A stretch of DNA of 64,000 bases, from contig CM038921.1 in the NCBI GenBank assembly GCA_021904315.1, positions 11,314,146 through 11,378,145 of the forward strand. The letters are read 5' to 3'. How positions within the stretch are numbered: the first letter of the stretch is position 1; every line of letters begins with the position of its first letter. Shown here piece after piece: positions 40,972-52,975 of the stretch. The translations under genes and the position numbers were made by a program. Source of the stretch: Sphagnum magellanicum. Its lineage: Eukaryota; Streptophyta; Sphagnopsida; Sphagnales; Sphagnaceae. The notes under the pieces were generated by a model. That model saw only the letters and a list, made by a program, of their open reading frames with translations, made no database searches and was not told the origin of the DNA.

Positions 40972-42522
40972 ATGATGATGGCCGCATCTATCGGAGCACC
41001 AGTTGCACAAATGTCGTCATGTGCTCATCATCATTCGTGTGTGGCGGTTTTGTCCAACTCTTCTTCTTCTTCTTCTTCTTCTTCTTTTCTCCACTCGCAA
41101 TCTTCTTCTTCATCTCCTAGCGTTTCGTATCTCGGGAATCTGAACGAGCAGCAGTCGCCTCTTCTCTTCAGCTCGAAACTGTTCGCATTTACGCCATTTT
41201 CTTCACCGTTCTCGTCTTTGTTGGCCTGCTGCTCCGTCTCGATGAATCCTGCTGGTGCGGGGAAGATGTCGTCGACTAGGTCACCACCGCCGAGGTATGT
41301 AGGAAATTTTTCGTATATCACACCAGGCACACCCACGAATCCTGTTACCGATTTCCTTGCTTCAGATGTTCGGTCAAGAGCAAGTGTGGTGGCTTGCAGC
41401 AGCAACAGCGCTCATAATCACACAAGTAGTGTGAATCCCATGAGCGAGGCTGAGAAAGAGGGATGGGAGAAACGGCAGAGTGAGGCGGCAGCGGAAGACA
41501 AAAACGATCCTGGTCCTTTTACATGGGAATGGACTCTTAACTGGGATGCAATCACTGACAAGATTCTTGTAGGCTCTTGCCCTCGAAGCCCTGATGACAT
41601 CAATAGAATGGTGGACGAGACTGGCATTGATGCTGTCCTTAATCTCCAGAGCGATCTCTGCTTCGAGGCCCTCAAGATTCCCTTTCTCTCCATTCGGAAC
41701 AGAGCGGTACTTCTTTCTTGCTCATCTTGTTCTCCCTTCTTTTCCTTTCTTCTTCTACCATTTTCTTTCATATCGCCGAGCATCTGGAAGCTGGGAAGTA
41801 TGAAGATCTACTCTGTCCTTCACAAGACCCATCATCTCTGCCATGAGCTCCCAAATTCCTTCCCACTAGCTATATCTCTTTGCAATCGAACAGTAACCCT
41901 AGCTTTTTCATTTCCTTGCTCCTGTTTAACAATGCCTTGATAGGTTCTGAAATTTGCATCTCACAAAAATCAGGTGGAGAAAGGGATCTTGCTTGAAAGA
42001 GTGGCAATCCGGGACTTTGACCATGGAGATCAAGTCTTGATGCTTCCTGTTGCTGTCCGTGTCCTCAACATGCTACTCTCCAGAGGGATGAAGGTCTATG
42101 TTCATTGCACTGCAGGCATTAACAGGGCAACACTTACTGTTGTCGCCTACCTCACTTTCATCCAGGGTATGGAGCTTGAAGATGCAGTGCAACAAGTCAA
42201 ATCTGCCCGCAAAGTTGCACATCCATATCTAGATTGCTGGACAGAAGTGAGGAGAAGGATACTAGATGGGAGACAAGAGGAAATTACAGCTATTTCGGCC
42301 AATCTCTATGAAACACGGCTTGATGCAGGTACTCATGGGACTTCACACGCTGATTGGGTACAAGCAGAGAAGGTTGCCATCTCTCGGACTTTTCAGAGAT
42401 GGCTTGAAACAGATATTGGTGTCATAGAAATGGAAACAGCTTTGTTGAAGAGAGAATTCAAGCTAAAATCTCAGAATCACACAGCAGCAGCAGATGGAAA
42501 CAACAATAGCTACCCACACTAG
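40972..42522 (+). CDS. Dual-specificity phosphatase, laforin/SEX4/LSF2-like, plastid-targeted (predicted)
   Basis: Two exons, 40972-41706 and 41974-42522, with a 267-bp GT-AG intron in phase 0; joined product 427 aa. Residues 1 to about 60 are serine-rich and basic/hydroxylated with almost no acidic residues, as in chloroplast transit peptides. The phosphatase domain starts near residue 183 (WDAITDKILVGSCPRSPDDI), a layout shared with the plant glucan phosphatases. The general-acid loop is RDFDHGDQ (D259/D261). The P-loop is HCTAGINR, with catalytic C290 and R296. A helical tail follows, with no CBM48, so it resembles LSF2 more than SEX4. Starch-phosphoglucan dephosphorylation is inferred. 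The first ATG of a run of three is used as the start. Confidence 0.88.
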
Positions 42523-44076
42523 CATCTTGGGCCCATCTTCCATCAATGCCCAAAACGCAGTGCACATGTTGTGTTTACTAACCTGTACCCACTGTTGGAA
42601 GCTAATGAATTCAGTGGGAAAATTGTAGTAGGGGCTTCTCACTATCATGTATTTTCCTGTTGATTGCCACTGCACTTGTGAGAACCTCTCATTATGTGCA
42701 TACTTCATCTCTTTGTGGTCTACTTGAAAGGGAGCTACTTCTCTACTTCACTGAATTTCTCTTTCTCCTTTCTTTCTCAGTGTTGTTTTCTTTTCAGCCT
42801 CTCTCTCTCTCAGGTTTTTTGGTTCTATTTGTGCCGAGTTTTTTATACTGTCTGTACAGAGTTTGAACCTGAGTATCAGGACATGACAGTTCAGATTTAC
42901 AAACTAATTTAAATTGTCTGCATCACAAGTTGATATTGGTAGTTGTGTTGGTACCTACGTCTTGGGCCAAACTGTTGCAAAAACCTTATGCTACACTTGT
43001 GCAAGTAACATCCTATTCCTTTGCAATTGCATTTGTATGTTGCCTCATCTTCGGTTTCAAATTTGTCCTCCTGTAATACATTCAGCAATGTACATCTTCC
43101 AATCTGGGTTCTTTCTGACTGTGACCTTGCAGTCGAATTCTTCTGACATCAATTTTATGCTTATGACATCTTTCAACTTTTAATCTGGTTTCAGTTTCTT
43201 AGAAATCTCGGACATGCTCTGTGTAAGTAACTGGTCCCAGGGCCTGGGGATGGTTTTGCAGGGATCTTATCACATAGACAGTGTTGTCTATCTACGATCT
43301 ATGGCCCAAATGCATTGGAAGTGCATTGAGGGTTTGCTGTTGACTCTCCTGTTGTAAGATGTCAGATCTAGCTAACTTGCTAGGCTAATGGCTACTGCAC
43401 AGAAATCACACTGTTTAAGCCAAGGATCATTGTTCAAAATGTTACAAAAGGTGTAAAGGAACTTACTGTTGTGTACATTGCTCAACACAGGTAGGTGGGT
43501 CACCGATTAGGGTCATGCAACGTTGTGGTGACCACTATGTCTCTGAAACTAGGTGTGACAGTGCAAAGTTGCCTACAATAGGCCACCCGCAGAATATTTT
43601 GCATGGAGGTGTGAGAGTGCAAAGCTGCTGCCTCCAAATGTTTTGCATCTATTTTGTGAGACATAGGGACTTGATAGTTTTATATTTCAAAACCCTGGAT
43701 TGAGGAATGTCAACAACAATTTCAGGGAAACATCTGGAGTTGAACTGTCTTAGGGAAGAGGCACTGATGCTCAACCCTTTTCAACAGAAACCTAATAACA
43801 AGGTTAATAGTTGCAACTACCAACCTACATTATTCATGTCAGAATTGAGTAAAGGGACTATGGGTACACATTTTTTGAGCTGAAATTGATTGCATGAATG
43901 AAACAGCCATCATGAGTCCTTAGGGCTTTTTCAGTGCACCATTGTCATCATGAAATCTGAAGATAATAATTGTTGCAAAAACACAGATAAGTCCATTTCC
44001 AAAAAGGAGCACTTTGTTATGTGATGATGCTAGGGGAAAAGGTTCTTGGTTATCCTTGCTTTCTGACCAATAAAAG
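42523..44076. other. Convergent 3' region of phosphatase and small-protein genes
   Basis: No supportable gene. It probably contains the 3' UTR of the phosphatase gene on the left and that of the small membrane-protein gene on the right. The frames of 62-98 codons have no recognisable domain. Confidence 0.5.
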
Positions 44077-44646
44077 TTAGTTGATGAGATTGCATGCCTG
44101 TTTAGACATATGCATCTGCACACAACAAAAGTAAGGAAATGTAGCAATACAAATCCACTAGCAAAGGTTTGTTCAAAGTGAGACATGACATTGGATGTTT
44201 CTATGGGACTTATCATGCGTTATCAAACAGCTTTTTCAAAACAATTTGGAGTTCTTTGAGATGGCATGATTGAATCTCCACTCCATTTGAACCAAATTGC
44301 ACAAGCTCCCAAACAAAAACAATGAACATTTTCAGGAGGTAAACTAAACAATTCAGGAGGCTAAGTTGAATAGAACAGAATCAGTCCCTTTTGACTGTGC
44401 AAGAATTGATGTCAGAAACATCATGCTTTTTACCTTAGGTACGGATTCCCAAGGATACATGGCAATGGAAAGCATGATGATTACTCCACATCCAGAGAAG
44501 TATAGCAGAGTTTCAACAAAGCTTGGAGAGTCATGGTGACCCATGTGATACTCCTTGGAATCCATGGGACTTGTGAATTTAGCAGCAACAAGGTATTCAC
44601 TTTTCCTTCTAGCAGGGTTTCCTATATCAAGGGCACTTGGTGCCAT
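44077..44646 (-). CDS. Small single-pass membrane protein
   Basis: Exon 44646-44434 (71 codons, phase 0) with a good donor AAG|GTAAAA. A tentative last exon 44115-44077 (acceptor TTGTGTGCAG) adds 12 residues and a stop, giving 83 aa. The sequence begins MAPSALDIGNPARRKSEY. It has a charged middle, one hydrophobic segment at about 46-66 (LLYFSGCGVIIMLSIAMYPW), then WESVPK. Order and size resemble small mitochondrial inner-membrane accessory subunits, but I do not recognise the family and assign no function. It starts 234 bp after the YqgF stop, on the same strand. An acceptor at 44679-44678 leads in frame into this ATG (see YqgF). The last exon is the weakest part. Confidence 0.6.
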
Positions 44647-44879
44647 TTTCCAGTTGTGTGAGACTATCCAAGCAACCCTGCATAACCAATAACCAAGGTA
44701 AGCAAAAGACCATGCATAGTTATCAATTGAAGCAGAAGTCCATACCTATTACAATTTTGAACAACAGCATACAGCATGAAATTCTTTGCAAGTATTCTGA
44801 TCAAGAGACAACCAACAGTACAAAGTTCTGGACAAAATAACATAGAATTTCAAGTGCAAACCTGCAAGATGCAGAGTGC

Positions 44880-46249
44880 TCACATTTTGTCAATAATGCT
44901 CTTCCTACGCCATCCACTTATGTCCATTGACCCAATCACATTTGTAACTGCCTGTCAAAATCAAGTAAATACCAGTGGTCAGGACACAACCACCAGAAGG
45001 ACACAGACTTTTACCAATCATGGTCCATGATTACAGGTGATTATCACTGTAATGTGTCAGTGTCAAAATCTCTAAACCCATCCATACTTTTGTCTACATT
45101 TCACTACCACAAATCATCATCTTGTCAAAACCACAACAAAGTCACTGGCATAAAAAGCACCAGACTAGAGCAGAAGCCATACCCAGAGAAGTAAGCTGCT
45201 CATCCCAGTAGATGTAGGAAATCTTTGGAAACTGTTCACTCAGCTGAAGCTCTCTAACAAACAACTTCATTTGTGCCACCTGCATTTGCATTCCATCTCA
45301 CACACCATGTATGCTATCAACAGAATTCACCAAAGTCATTATCCAGTGGTTGAACATGACATTTTGGGGCATCATCACAGCTGAAATTTGCTACAAGGGA
45401 AGGAAAATCAAGAAAAGCGAGATAGGGAAAACAACCTGGGTTGTAACGTCAACAAACATAGACAAGAAGGAAACATCCAAAGCACTACTGAGTGTGATAT
45501 GCATCAAATTGCAAAAGGAGAAAACAACCTGCTTGCCTTGAAACCCAGTTAACTCAAGAGGGTATCCTATCACAAACCCAGTGATTGAAAGCTCCTGTAC
45601 CTGTCCACCATCAAAATCATTCTCCCATATCTATGAGATTGCAGAGGAGAATCCACAAGAAGACTCTTATTCTTCTGTCATTATGAATAAGGATGTCTGT
45701 CTTACAAGGCTTTCTAACCAACTGATGTTTTTCAGCACTGTGGATTGAGTCCAGTAAAGAACACTGCACCCCACAGAATGCACAATCTTCAGTCCCCATC
45801 TGATATATGATTGTCATGGATGGAGAGACTCTACATTAGTTGAGAAGCTTGCAGACACTGTCTTCATGCAATTGTGAACAGTTTCCATACATCACACCTG
45901 GAGACTCCAGACATCATCAACCTCTCGATTTGGAACCTGGCAGACAAGACCGATATACATTCAACAGAAAGGGCTTTCTATCACAAAGGATTGGTGAAAA
46001 ATCTAGAGTTTGCAACAAATTATGTACAAGTGCTGGCAATTCTTAGAGATTTATGAAAAGCCTTCTTCAGGCAGGGACATGTTTGCAACGTGTTTGGCAA
46101 GGGATGTATTTTGCAGACCTGTGAGGTGAGGCGATGCTGCAATGGGGATCTGAGACAGCAACACCGATGTTGCGGCTCCCCACGTCAAGGCCCAACAGAC
46201 GGCCTCCATTCCGTCTCTGGAACAATTGCTTCAAGGTAACCAGCTCCAT
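44880..46249 (-). CDS. YqgF: YqgF/RuvC-like RNase H-fold nuclease homologue
   Basis: Five exons: 46249-46119, 45763-45706, 45600-45529, 45279-45183, 44947-44880. All are bounded by GT-AG and phase-compatible; 141 aa, against 138 for the E. coli protein. Exon 1 has the RNase H strand GRLLGLDVGSRNIGVAVSD (D22). Exon 3 has TGFVIGYPLEL (the VVGxP block). Exon 4 has YIYWDEQLTS (the DER-type block, E114). Exon 5 ends SIIDKM (third acidic residue D139). In bacteria the family acts in 16S rRNA 3' processing; organellar relatives exist in plants. The frame meets TGA right after DKM, yet the next codons (ALCILQ) still resemble the lost terminal helix. That suggests a recent stop. A GTGAGC donor overlaps it. 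Confidence 0.8.
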
Positions 46250-47280
46250 AGCTTCTGCTGACGAATGTAAAGCCTAAACCGCTGCATTCAAGGGAAATCC
46301 AACAACTGTGGAGTATGTTGTTCTTCTACAGCCGTGCTAGAAGTCATTCGCTTCTCTAAAGCGTGCGTTTCCAGCTCTCAATTCCTGATTTGCCATCGAC
46401 CTGCAACACGACGTCTCTCTCTCCTCAACAAGTTAAGGGTATGAGAACCTTGCCCTCCATGGTTTCTAATTTCCAACTGTTGGTCAGCAGCAACCTCAGC
46501 GCACCCAAAAGTCGAGAACCAGTTCGATCCCGCCAGCTGCAGAGTGCTCCATGCAATCCCTCCACTGATAAGAGAACTACCTCTTGGGTATGAGCTGTTT
46601 GGACGGATCAGCCCAAAAACCCTGCAATCAATGAGGGTTTTGAGCTTCCTTAAACCCCGAATGCCGATGGGGCCCGGATCCATAGTATCTAACGAGCGAT
46701 GCCTTCATCGATCTTCTTCTGGGCGTGTTGGGTTTCTGTTTCTCGGAACCGTAAAGTCTGGCAAGCTGGTCATTTTTCTCTGGATCATGCAGGGTTGTTG
46801 CAGTCCGGCTTGGAGCTCTGAAGCTGCACGACTTGACTCGATACCACGTCTGGATTGTTGCAAGCTTCATTGGGTTTTCTTTTTTCTCGATCCCCTGGCT
46901 CTGCAACAGCTTGAATATGACTCTCATAAGTTCTTCTGCTACTTGACTCACCATCACTCAGTGTATCATGACTAGGTAACCCCCTTCTGCATCAACAACA
47001 GCAACACCTTCCTTGAACAAGAACAGGTGTGTCGGTGGTGGTGGTGGTGCTGTATGCTGGAGCTGATTCCTGTTACGGGTCAACTCGTATTCATTCCCTG
47101 CCAGATTCTGCGGCAAAACATCTGGATCCTAGAATTTGAGTAAAGCTCTCCAACCATTTCATTCTTCAGCTGCTTGTCAGAGAAATGCCTGTCAGGTTGG
47201 TCACCTGAGCGCGTGGTGGCGGTCCCCGGGCTAGGGTTGCTGTTTGTGTTTCTTCTTCGCAATGGATTCTTTCAATGGTG
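46250..47280. other. GC-rich region 5' of the YqgF gene
   Basis: Several overlapping frames of 60-143 codons occur on both strands, none with a recognisable domain. The minus strand could be the leader of the YqgF transcript or an upstream exon; the plus strand could be a divergent transcript. I cannot assign a gene. Confidence 0.45.
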
Positions 47281-48889
47281 CCCAAAATGCAAAATTAAAA
47301 TGGGGATTGCCGATTGATTAACCTACATTGACACAACATTGAGGTTGCAAACTTTCACTTCCAATTCGGGATGCTCCTGAGGTCCGAGGTCCTTGAAAGT
47401 CTGCATGATAATGGTAGAAGGGTCTGTTTGCTTGATAATCACATCGTTTGAAGCTCATATTTATATGTAAAAGCTACTCTAATTTGAGAGACCTTACCAA
47501 AATGGAAGATGTCTTTTTTTGGGCGGATCTTCTGCCTTTGTAAGGTACCTCTAAATTTCAAGTGAAATTCTGCTGGGGAGGTGGCTTTCAAATACAAAGA
47601 TCAAATTTGCAAAGCTTTTTTAGTGTAGGACAAAAGCCCTATGATGAGAGACACTCCTCAAATAAGGGGGCCTGCCATGAGGTGCTAGGTAATGAGATCG
47701 ACCTTGCATTTTGAAAGTGTTTTGTATGTGGTGAAGTTCATATGAAGAAGTTTAGCTTTGCACTATCGGCCCAAAAATTTAAGACTCTCTAAATATTTTT
47801 CTCTGTTGGGCAAGATAATCCCTTTGTTATCCATTAATTATAAAGTTTACATGCTCAAAGCATGACATAAATCAAATTTTTTTTTGCATATTCAAAGCAC
47901 TCAAACCTCGAGAGTGGGTAATCCTTATTTTTTTAAAACATCTTTTTTTAACCAAATGTGCACTGTTCCTTTTAAAAATTGAAGAGGGTTTAACATTGAT
48001 AGTAACTTGGCGGCCCCCATTTAATCCTTTTCTCTTTTAAGGAAAGTCCCATTCTCTTTAATGAAGTTGCCTCCTAAGGCAACTTGGTTGGGACCTCCAA
48101 ATCCCTTTTTTCCTTGAACAACTTGGTGAGTATCCCAAGTTCTCTTCTCTCCCCTGGGGCAACTTGGTTGGGGTTGCCACTTAATCCCCTTCTCCCTAAG
48201 GAAGGAAGTTATTCCTTGTGGGTAATTAACTTGAAAAAGTTACTTAACAATTATATTTTTTTCATCCATTTTTATCCATGGAAGAAAAGAGAATTTGGGA
48301 AAAGGATTGAACCTTAGACCTTAAAGGGTTAAAAGGTCAGATTCTAATGATTTTATCACAATTTTTTCCTTGAAAATATTGCACAAGAAAAATAATTATA
48401 ATATTAGTCCTAATTTGGGAGCAAAAATTCAAAAATATTTTTTCCTACTAGGCATTATCCTACAATTATGTTGAACATAATATCACATTTAATTCATTGC
48501 ACATGTTAATTTTTGCCTTATATAAACTTGGTTTTAATGATTGTAAAACTTTGTACTTATATGATATTTAATATTGGGGAGCGTGTATATTTTAAAATTG
48601 AAAGAATGGATGTCAAACCTATACCCACAAAACTTCCATTTTTTTAAATAGTCAAAATGGAGATTGGAGGTCCTTTCAAAAAGGAAAAACTACACAATAG
48701 TGGTCAATACATCATGACTAATGTAATTTGATTATAGCTTTTGGATAGAACCTTGGGTGCATGTTCCAACTTTTTTTGGTTTGATAGAACCTTTCATTTC
48801 CCATTGTGGGTGCAATCACAATCCAACAAGTCAAAAAGGGTGTTAGATTGCAAAGAAAAACAATCAAAATTGGATAGATATTTATGTTT
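47281..48889. other. Intergenic, pyrimidine-rich then AT-rich
   Basis: No supportable gene. The GGCAACTTGGTTGGG motif occurs twice (about 48078 and 48159) within a loose repeat with TTAATCC..CTTCTC wording. Confidence 0.5.
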
Positions 48890-49620
48890 TGCCATTTAAA
48901 GCCATGGCAATCATGGTAAGTTGTTTTTTCATTCATATGAATGTCAAGGAATTCAAACCAAAAATCCATTTAATAAAATTTTAAGTGTAAGTTTTGATTT
49001 AGGACTTCTGAAAGTGGATACCTATGACATTAGATAAGAGTCAATTTTGGAAAGGATTATAAAAAGGATTCATTTAATAAAACACATTCGATGGAAAAAA
49101 ATAAAGAAGATAATACATATTAGCCACATTGAAAAAACACTCATACCTTAAAATATGTGGAATTTTAAACTTTACAAATTCAAAAAACTTTCCAAAATTG
49201 ATTTAGAAGTTTAAAACTTTGAAAGTCCTCTACCAAATATAAATGAGGTATAATCTACATTATGTGTTTAAAAAAAAATGTAGCTTATTTAAAAAGAAAA
49301 CATAAAAATGTAAAAAATGAATATTTGGTAATGATTTGAAATTTTTATTCTTTTTATGAATAGAACATTTAATTTACAAGGAATCTAAAAAATTAATATT
49401 TATTCAAAAATGATAAACAAAAAAACATGTCATGTATTGGGACAACTATAAGCATTTATTATAACAAATTAAATTGTTCCAAAAATCATTTGTGTGAAAA
49501 GTGTTTTGGGGGGAAGAAGGACATGTAATGATTTTTTAAAGTAATCATGTTGGGTCATTGTATCTTGTATGCACCCTTGTAGCTAATTTTATATGTGAAG
49601 GAAACTTAGGTCTAGTTTCA
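48890..49620 (+). repeat. Dispersed repeat family B, copy 3 (longest)
   Basis: Matches copies 1 and 2 through about 49265. Its right part (about 49265-49620) also resembles 23235-23560, with the anchor CAACTATAAGCAT (49443 here, about 23428 there). Same orientation throughout. The right-hand similarity is weaker and could partly reflect A/T composition. Confidence 0.5.
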
Positions 49621-50599
49621 AAGTCTTAATGTTTTTTTTCGGTGATTTTTGACATTTTGGCGATTGAAATTTCTGGGTATTTGATGTAAATTTGAAAATG
49701 ATTATTAAAAACATGAAAAGAAAAAAAATTAAATAAATATCTCAATCAAATTAATAATTGTAGTCATATTGCTAGGGTGTAAATGGTGACATGTTTTTAT
49801 AATAGTGGACACAAATGAATGTTTGAAAAAAAAAACCTACATTGGTCTAACACATATAACACAAAAACAAAAAAATGCCACTTAAAATTAGCAAAGCTCA
49901 AAGCATAACAAAGTAGTAATGTTTATTTGTGCATTTTGCACACAACAAATTAAAAGAATGAACTCGAAAATCATGGTTTGTCTCTGGAACTACAAAATAA
50001 ATGTAAGAAAGAGGACAAACTACCATGGATGATCACTTAAACTAACAAAACAAAAATAAAAGGATAGGAATTAGTCTTTTTTTTCCTATGGTATAGGCAT
50101 GGCAAAACATTTTAACAACAAAATGCACATGGTTCATTTTTGCGATTTGGAAGAAGAGGTAATGGGAAATGAAAACCATCAAATGGATTTGAAAAAACAA
50201 GAGTAAAAGAAATAAGAGGACCACAATGGTTCAAGTTTAAAACTACCATTTAATTCATTTTTGCCATTTACAAAAACATAGGTAAATTTGTTGGAACCAT
50301 CATGCTTCATTTCTAGGATTTAGAATATAAAGGTAATGGGAAAAGAGCACCATTCAATCAATTTGAAAAAAAAAAAAACACACAACAAAAAGAGGACCAT
50401 TTAATGGTTCAAGTCTATAACTACATAACAAAGGTAAAATCATTCGCCTTTGACACTTGGGTTGTAGTGTAATCAACTTGCATCATTACAAGCAAAGGGA
50501 AATATTCCTCCATGATTTTGATCCTCAAAGGCGTGAGTATGGACATCTATCTTGTCTTCACATTCTTGTAGATTTGATTTCCCTTTGTCTCCAAGGTTC
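49621..50599. other. AT-rich spacer
   Basis: No supportable gene. Near 50220-50420 the motif TGGTTCAAGT...AACTACA recurs (about 50227, 50414), hinting at an old duplication. Confidence 0.45.
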
Positions 50600-51530
50600 G
50601 AACAAGTTTTTGGAATTATAGATGCCTTTTCAATGAGTGGTTGAAATATCGTACATGTTCAACACAAAAATCTCAATCTTGGCTATGAAAGTTAAATCCC
50701 CCAAAGATTGGATTGCCAAGTCTGTGTGATGAACAACACAATGAACATTCAATGAAAATGATGCCCAAAAATCCTTAATTTTCTTTATCACTTTAATTTT
50801 GCCACCTGGAAACACATTCATTCTATCACCCCTAAATCACAATAGCTTCTTGGACAACTCCCTATTCAACACCCCACCTTTCATCATAAAATCCACAATC
50901 ACTTTACTAAAGTTGTTAGAATTTGATTCATGAACAATTCAATCGACACACCTTAAAATTGGAATTCTAGTCTAACCATCAACCAAATATGCATGGACAC
51001 ATATCCAAGAATCATTATCAATGGTTGTAACATTGTCACAAGAACAAGCCAAAAACTAGGTAGATTGTATGGCATGGATAATGGCTAGCTTTTGGACTCC
51101 TTGGAACATAAATTTAATAAAGGTTTAGCCTACATACTCAAACTAGTGCATGGTTGGATTATGTGGGAACTTCAAGCTAACAAACAATTCATATGTCATC
51201 TCATATGGAACATAAGATGGCCACGTGTAAGAATGCAATACAAAGACTAGAATTGAACTTTCTAATTCCCCTTTCCAAGGGGTTTGTTGACTTGTTGCAA
51301 AATATAAATTGAACCCCTTTAGGCCCATAACCTCATGTTTTCAAATGGATATTGTCTTTTGCAATGTATTTCTCCCCCACCTTTCTTCACCCCAAGTCAT
51401 AATAAATCATAAACCACAATCCTATGACCAAGATGTTTTGTTAGTGTATCCCATTTGCACTTAACAATTTTGTCCTTGTTTTGAATCAAATAATAAACCT
51501 TACACCTCACACTATGGATAACCCCTCCTT
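50600..51530 (-). pseudogene. hAT-superfamily (DUF4371-type) transposase relic
   Basis: Read on the minus strand across frames, the order matches plant DUF4371/zinc-finger MYM-like transposases: KDKIVKCKWDTLTKHLGHR (about 51485), LGVKKGG, FATSQQTPW, YELFVSLKFPHNPTMH (about 51150), VTTIDNDSWICVHAYLV (about 51000), NSNNFSKVIVDF, then SLNVHCVVHHTDLAIQSLGD (about 50750-50690) and IAKIEIFVLNMY. Multiple stops and frame changes are present, so it is inactive. A plain DNA transposon. Its ends could not be found, so the extent given is only the coding relic. Confidence 0.65.
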
Positions 51531-52329
51531 TGGCCATTAAACTTTCTACCAATGGCAACAAAGTTGCCCATTATGCTTAGAACTTTATCATATGATCTTT
51601 TGCTCTTCTTTACATTGCCCTCCACACTAAGCTTTTGTTTCTTCCTTCGAGGCTCAAATTGGGGATTTGATAAATCCACAATTTCCTAAAATCTATGGCA
51701 ACATTATGGACTTTAAAAAGGATTTCAAGAATCACAAAGTTAGAATCAAGGTTCTAGACCTTTACAAACTCGATTACTTCCATTCACTATAAGGAGATGG
51801 TGCTTAGTTCATTAGCTATTTCAATAACATTACTAAAGGCCAAATTTGGTGAATCACTATGCCCCGTATTAAATCGGGATAATTGTTATGGGCATAGTGA
51901 ATTTGTTAAATTGGGCCAAATAATAACTTGCAATGTGGCATTGATTTTTGAATTTATTTAACTTTTTTATATCTCTATGGGTTGGATCATTCATTTGAAT
52001 CTCACTATTTAATATATTCAACAATGATGTTTTGAAGATTTTTTTTCACATAACATGATTGTAAATAAGCCTATTTAAAATCAACATTGAAAGCCCCCAA
52101 ATGAAAGTTTTTCTTTAATTTTCCAACTTCCAAATGGTCAATTGTTAATGCTAGAATTTTCAAAAGTTCAAAATTAATCAAATACATGATCCATTTGCAT
52201 TCATAGTTTGTAGTAATGTTCAAACAAACCACAATTCTACAAACCCAGAAAAAGAAAACTTGATTGTAGAAAATATCAATATTCAAGAAACCAAAAAAAC
52301 ATACGAAAACATTATGGAGGGGTTTGGAC
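51531..52329. other. AT-rich spacer between hAT relic and MITE
   Basis: No supportable gene. It may contain undetected parts of the hAT relic to its left. Confidence 0.4.
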
Positions 52330-52975
52330 CAGTGTTGTGCGTGTAAATGGTTTGGGACTTACACTCCATGGAATTGTATGTGTAAAAATAAATATATTTA
52401 TATAGATTTATGTGGTCCAATTATATATATATATATGATTTTACATGGCTATGTAAAACAATGTAAATATATGACAATGTAAAAAATGTGATTTTTACTT
52501 GAGGTGGGGAGATTTCATAATGTTTTTGAAGATAAACCAACTACATGGCCCATTGCAAAAAAACACCATCAAAATATACACCCACAACTAATTCATATGA
52601 CTTCGCAAAAAGGTCTAGTCATTAAAGATATATAATAAAATTATCTATAAAGTGAGGAAAACAACACTAAAACCCTAAATTTGATAATAAATAGGGTGAG
52701 AATTGGTTTTGAAACTTGTGCATTAAATGCTGATTTTCAGCATTTCATTCCCAAATTTAATAAAATTTCTTTACTTTATAGATACCCCTAAAAGAAGGGT
52801 TTGAAGTGAAAGGAGGCCCAAGGACAAGGTGATTTTACAAATAATTTTAATATTTACACTTACACTTACATGCCCCAAAACATTTACATGGGGTCGTGTA
52901 AGTCTAAATCTTTTACACTTACACTATATTTACATGTTGTATATAAGGCTATTAGCACTTACACGCACAACATTG
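52330..52975. mobile_element. hAT-type MITE with intact 8-bp target duplication
   Basis: A 646-bp element. The left end CAGTGTTGTGCGTGTAAATG and the inverted right end CAATGTTGTGCGTGTAAGTG match at 18 of 20 bases. It is flanked by perfect 8-bp direct repeats GTTTGGAC (52322-52329, 52976-52983), the duplication length of hAT elements. There is no coding capacity. The interior is rich in TTTACA/TGTAAA motifs. A second, degraded copy lies at 36773. Confidence 0.88.

Noticed and set aside
41031-41783. Two minus-strand frames of 124 and 121 codons within the phosphatase gene
   Set aside because: Antisense shadows of the Ser-rich leader and first exon; no domains.
43920-44216. 98-codon minus-strand frame as the last exon of the small membrane protein
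   Set aside because: Its frame is not reachable in phase from the donor at 44434-44433; a shorter tail exon at 44115-44077 fits better.
46378-46975. Overlapping frames of 101-143 codons on both strands upstream of YqgF
   Set aside because: No domain, no splice-consistent join to YqgF exon 1, and three frames overlap one another, as expected from GC-rich leader sequence.
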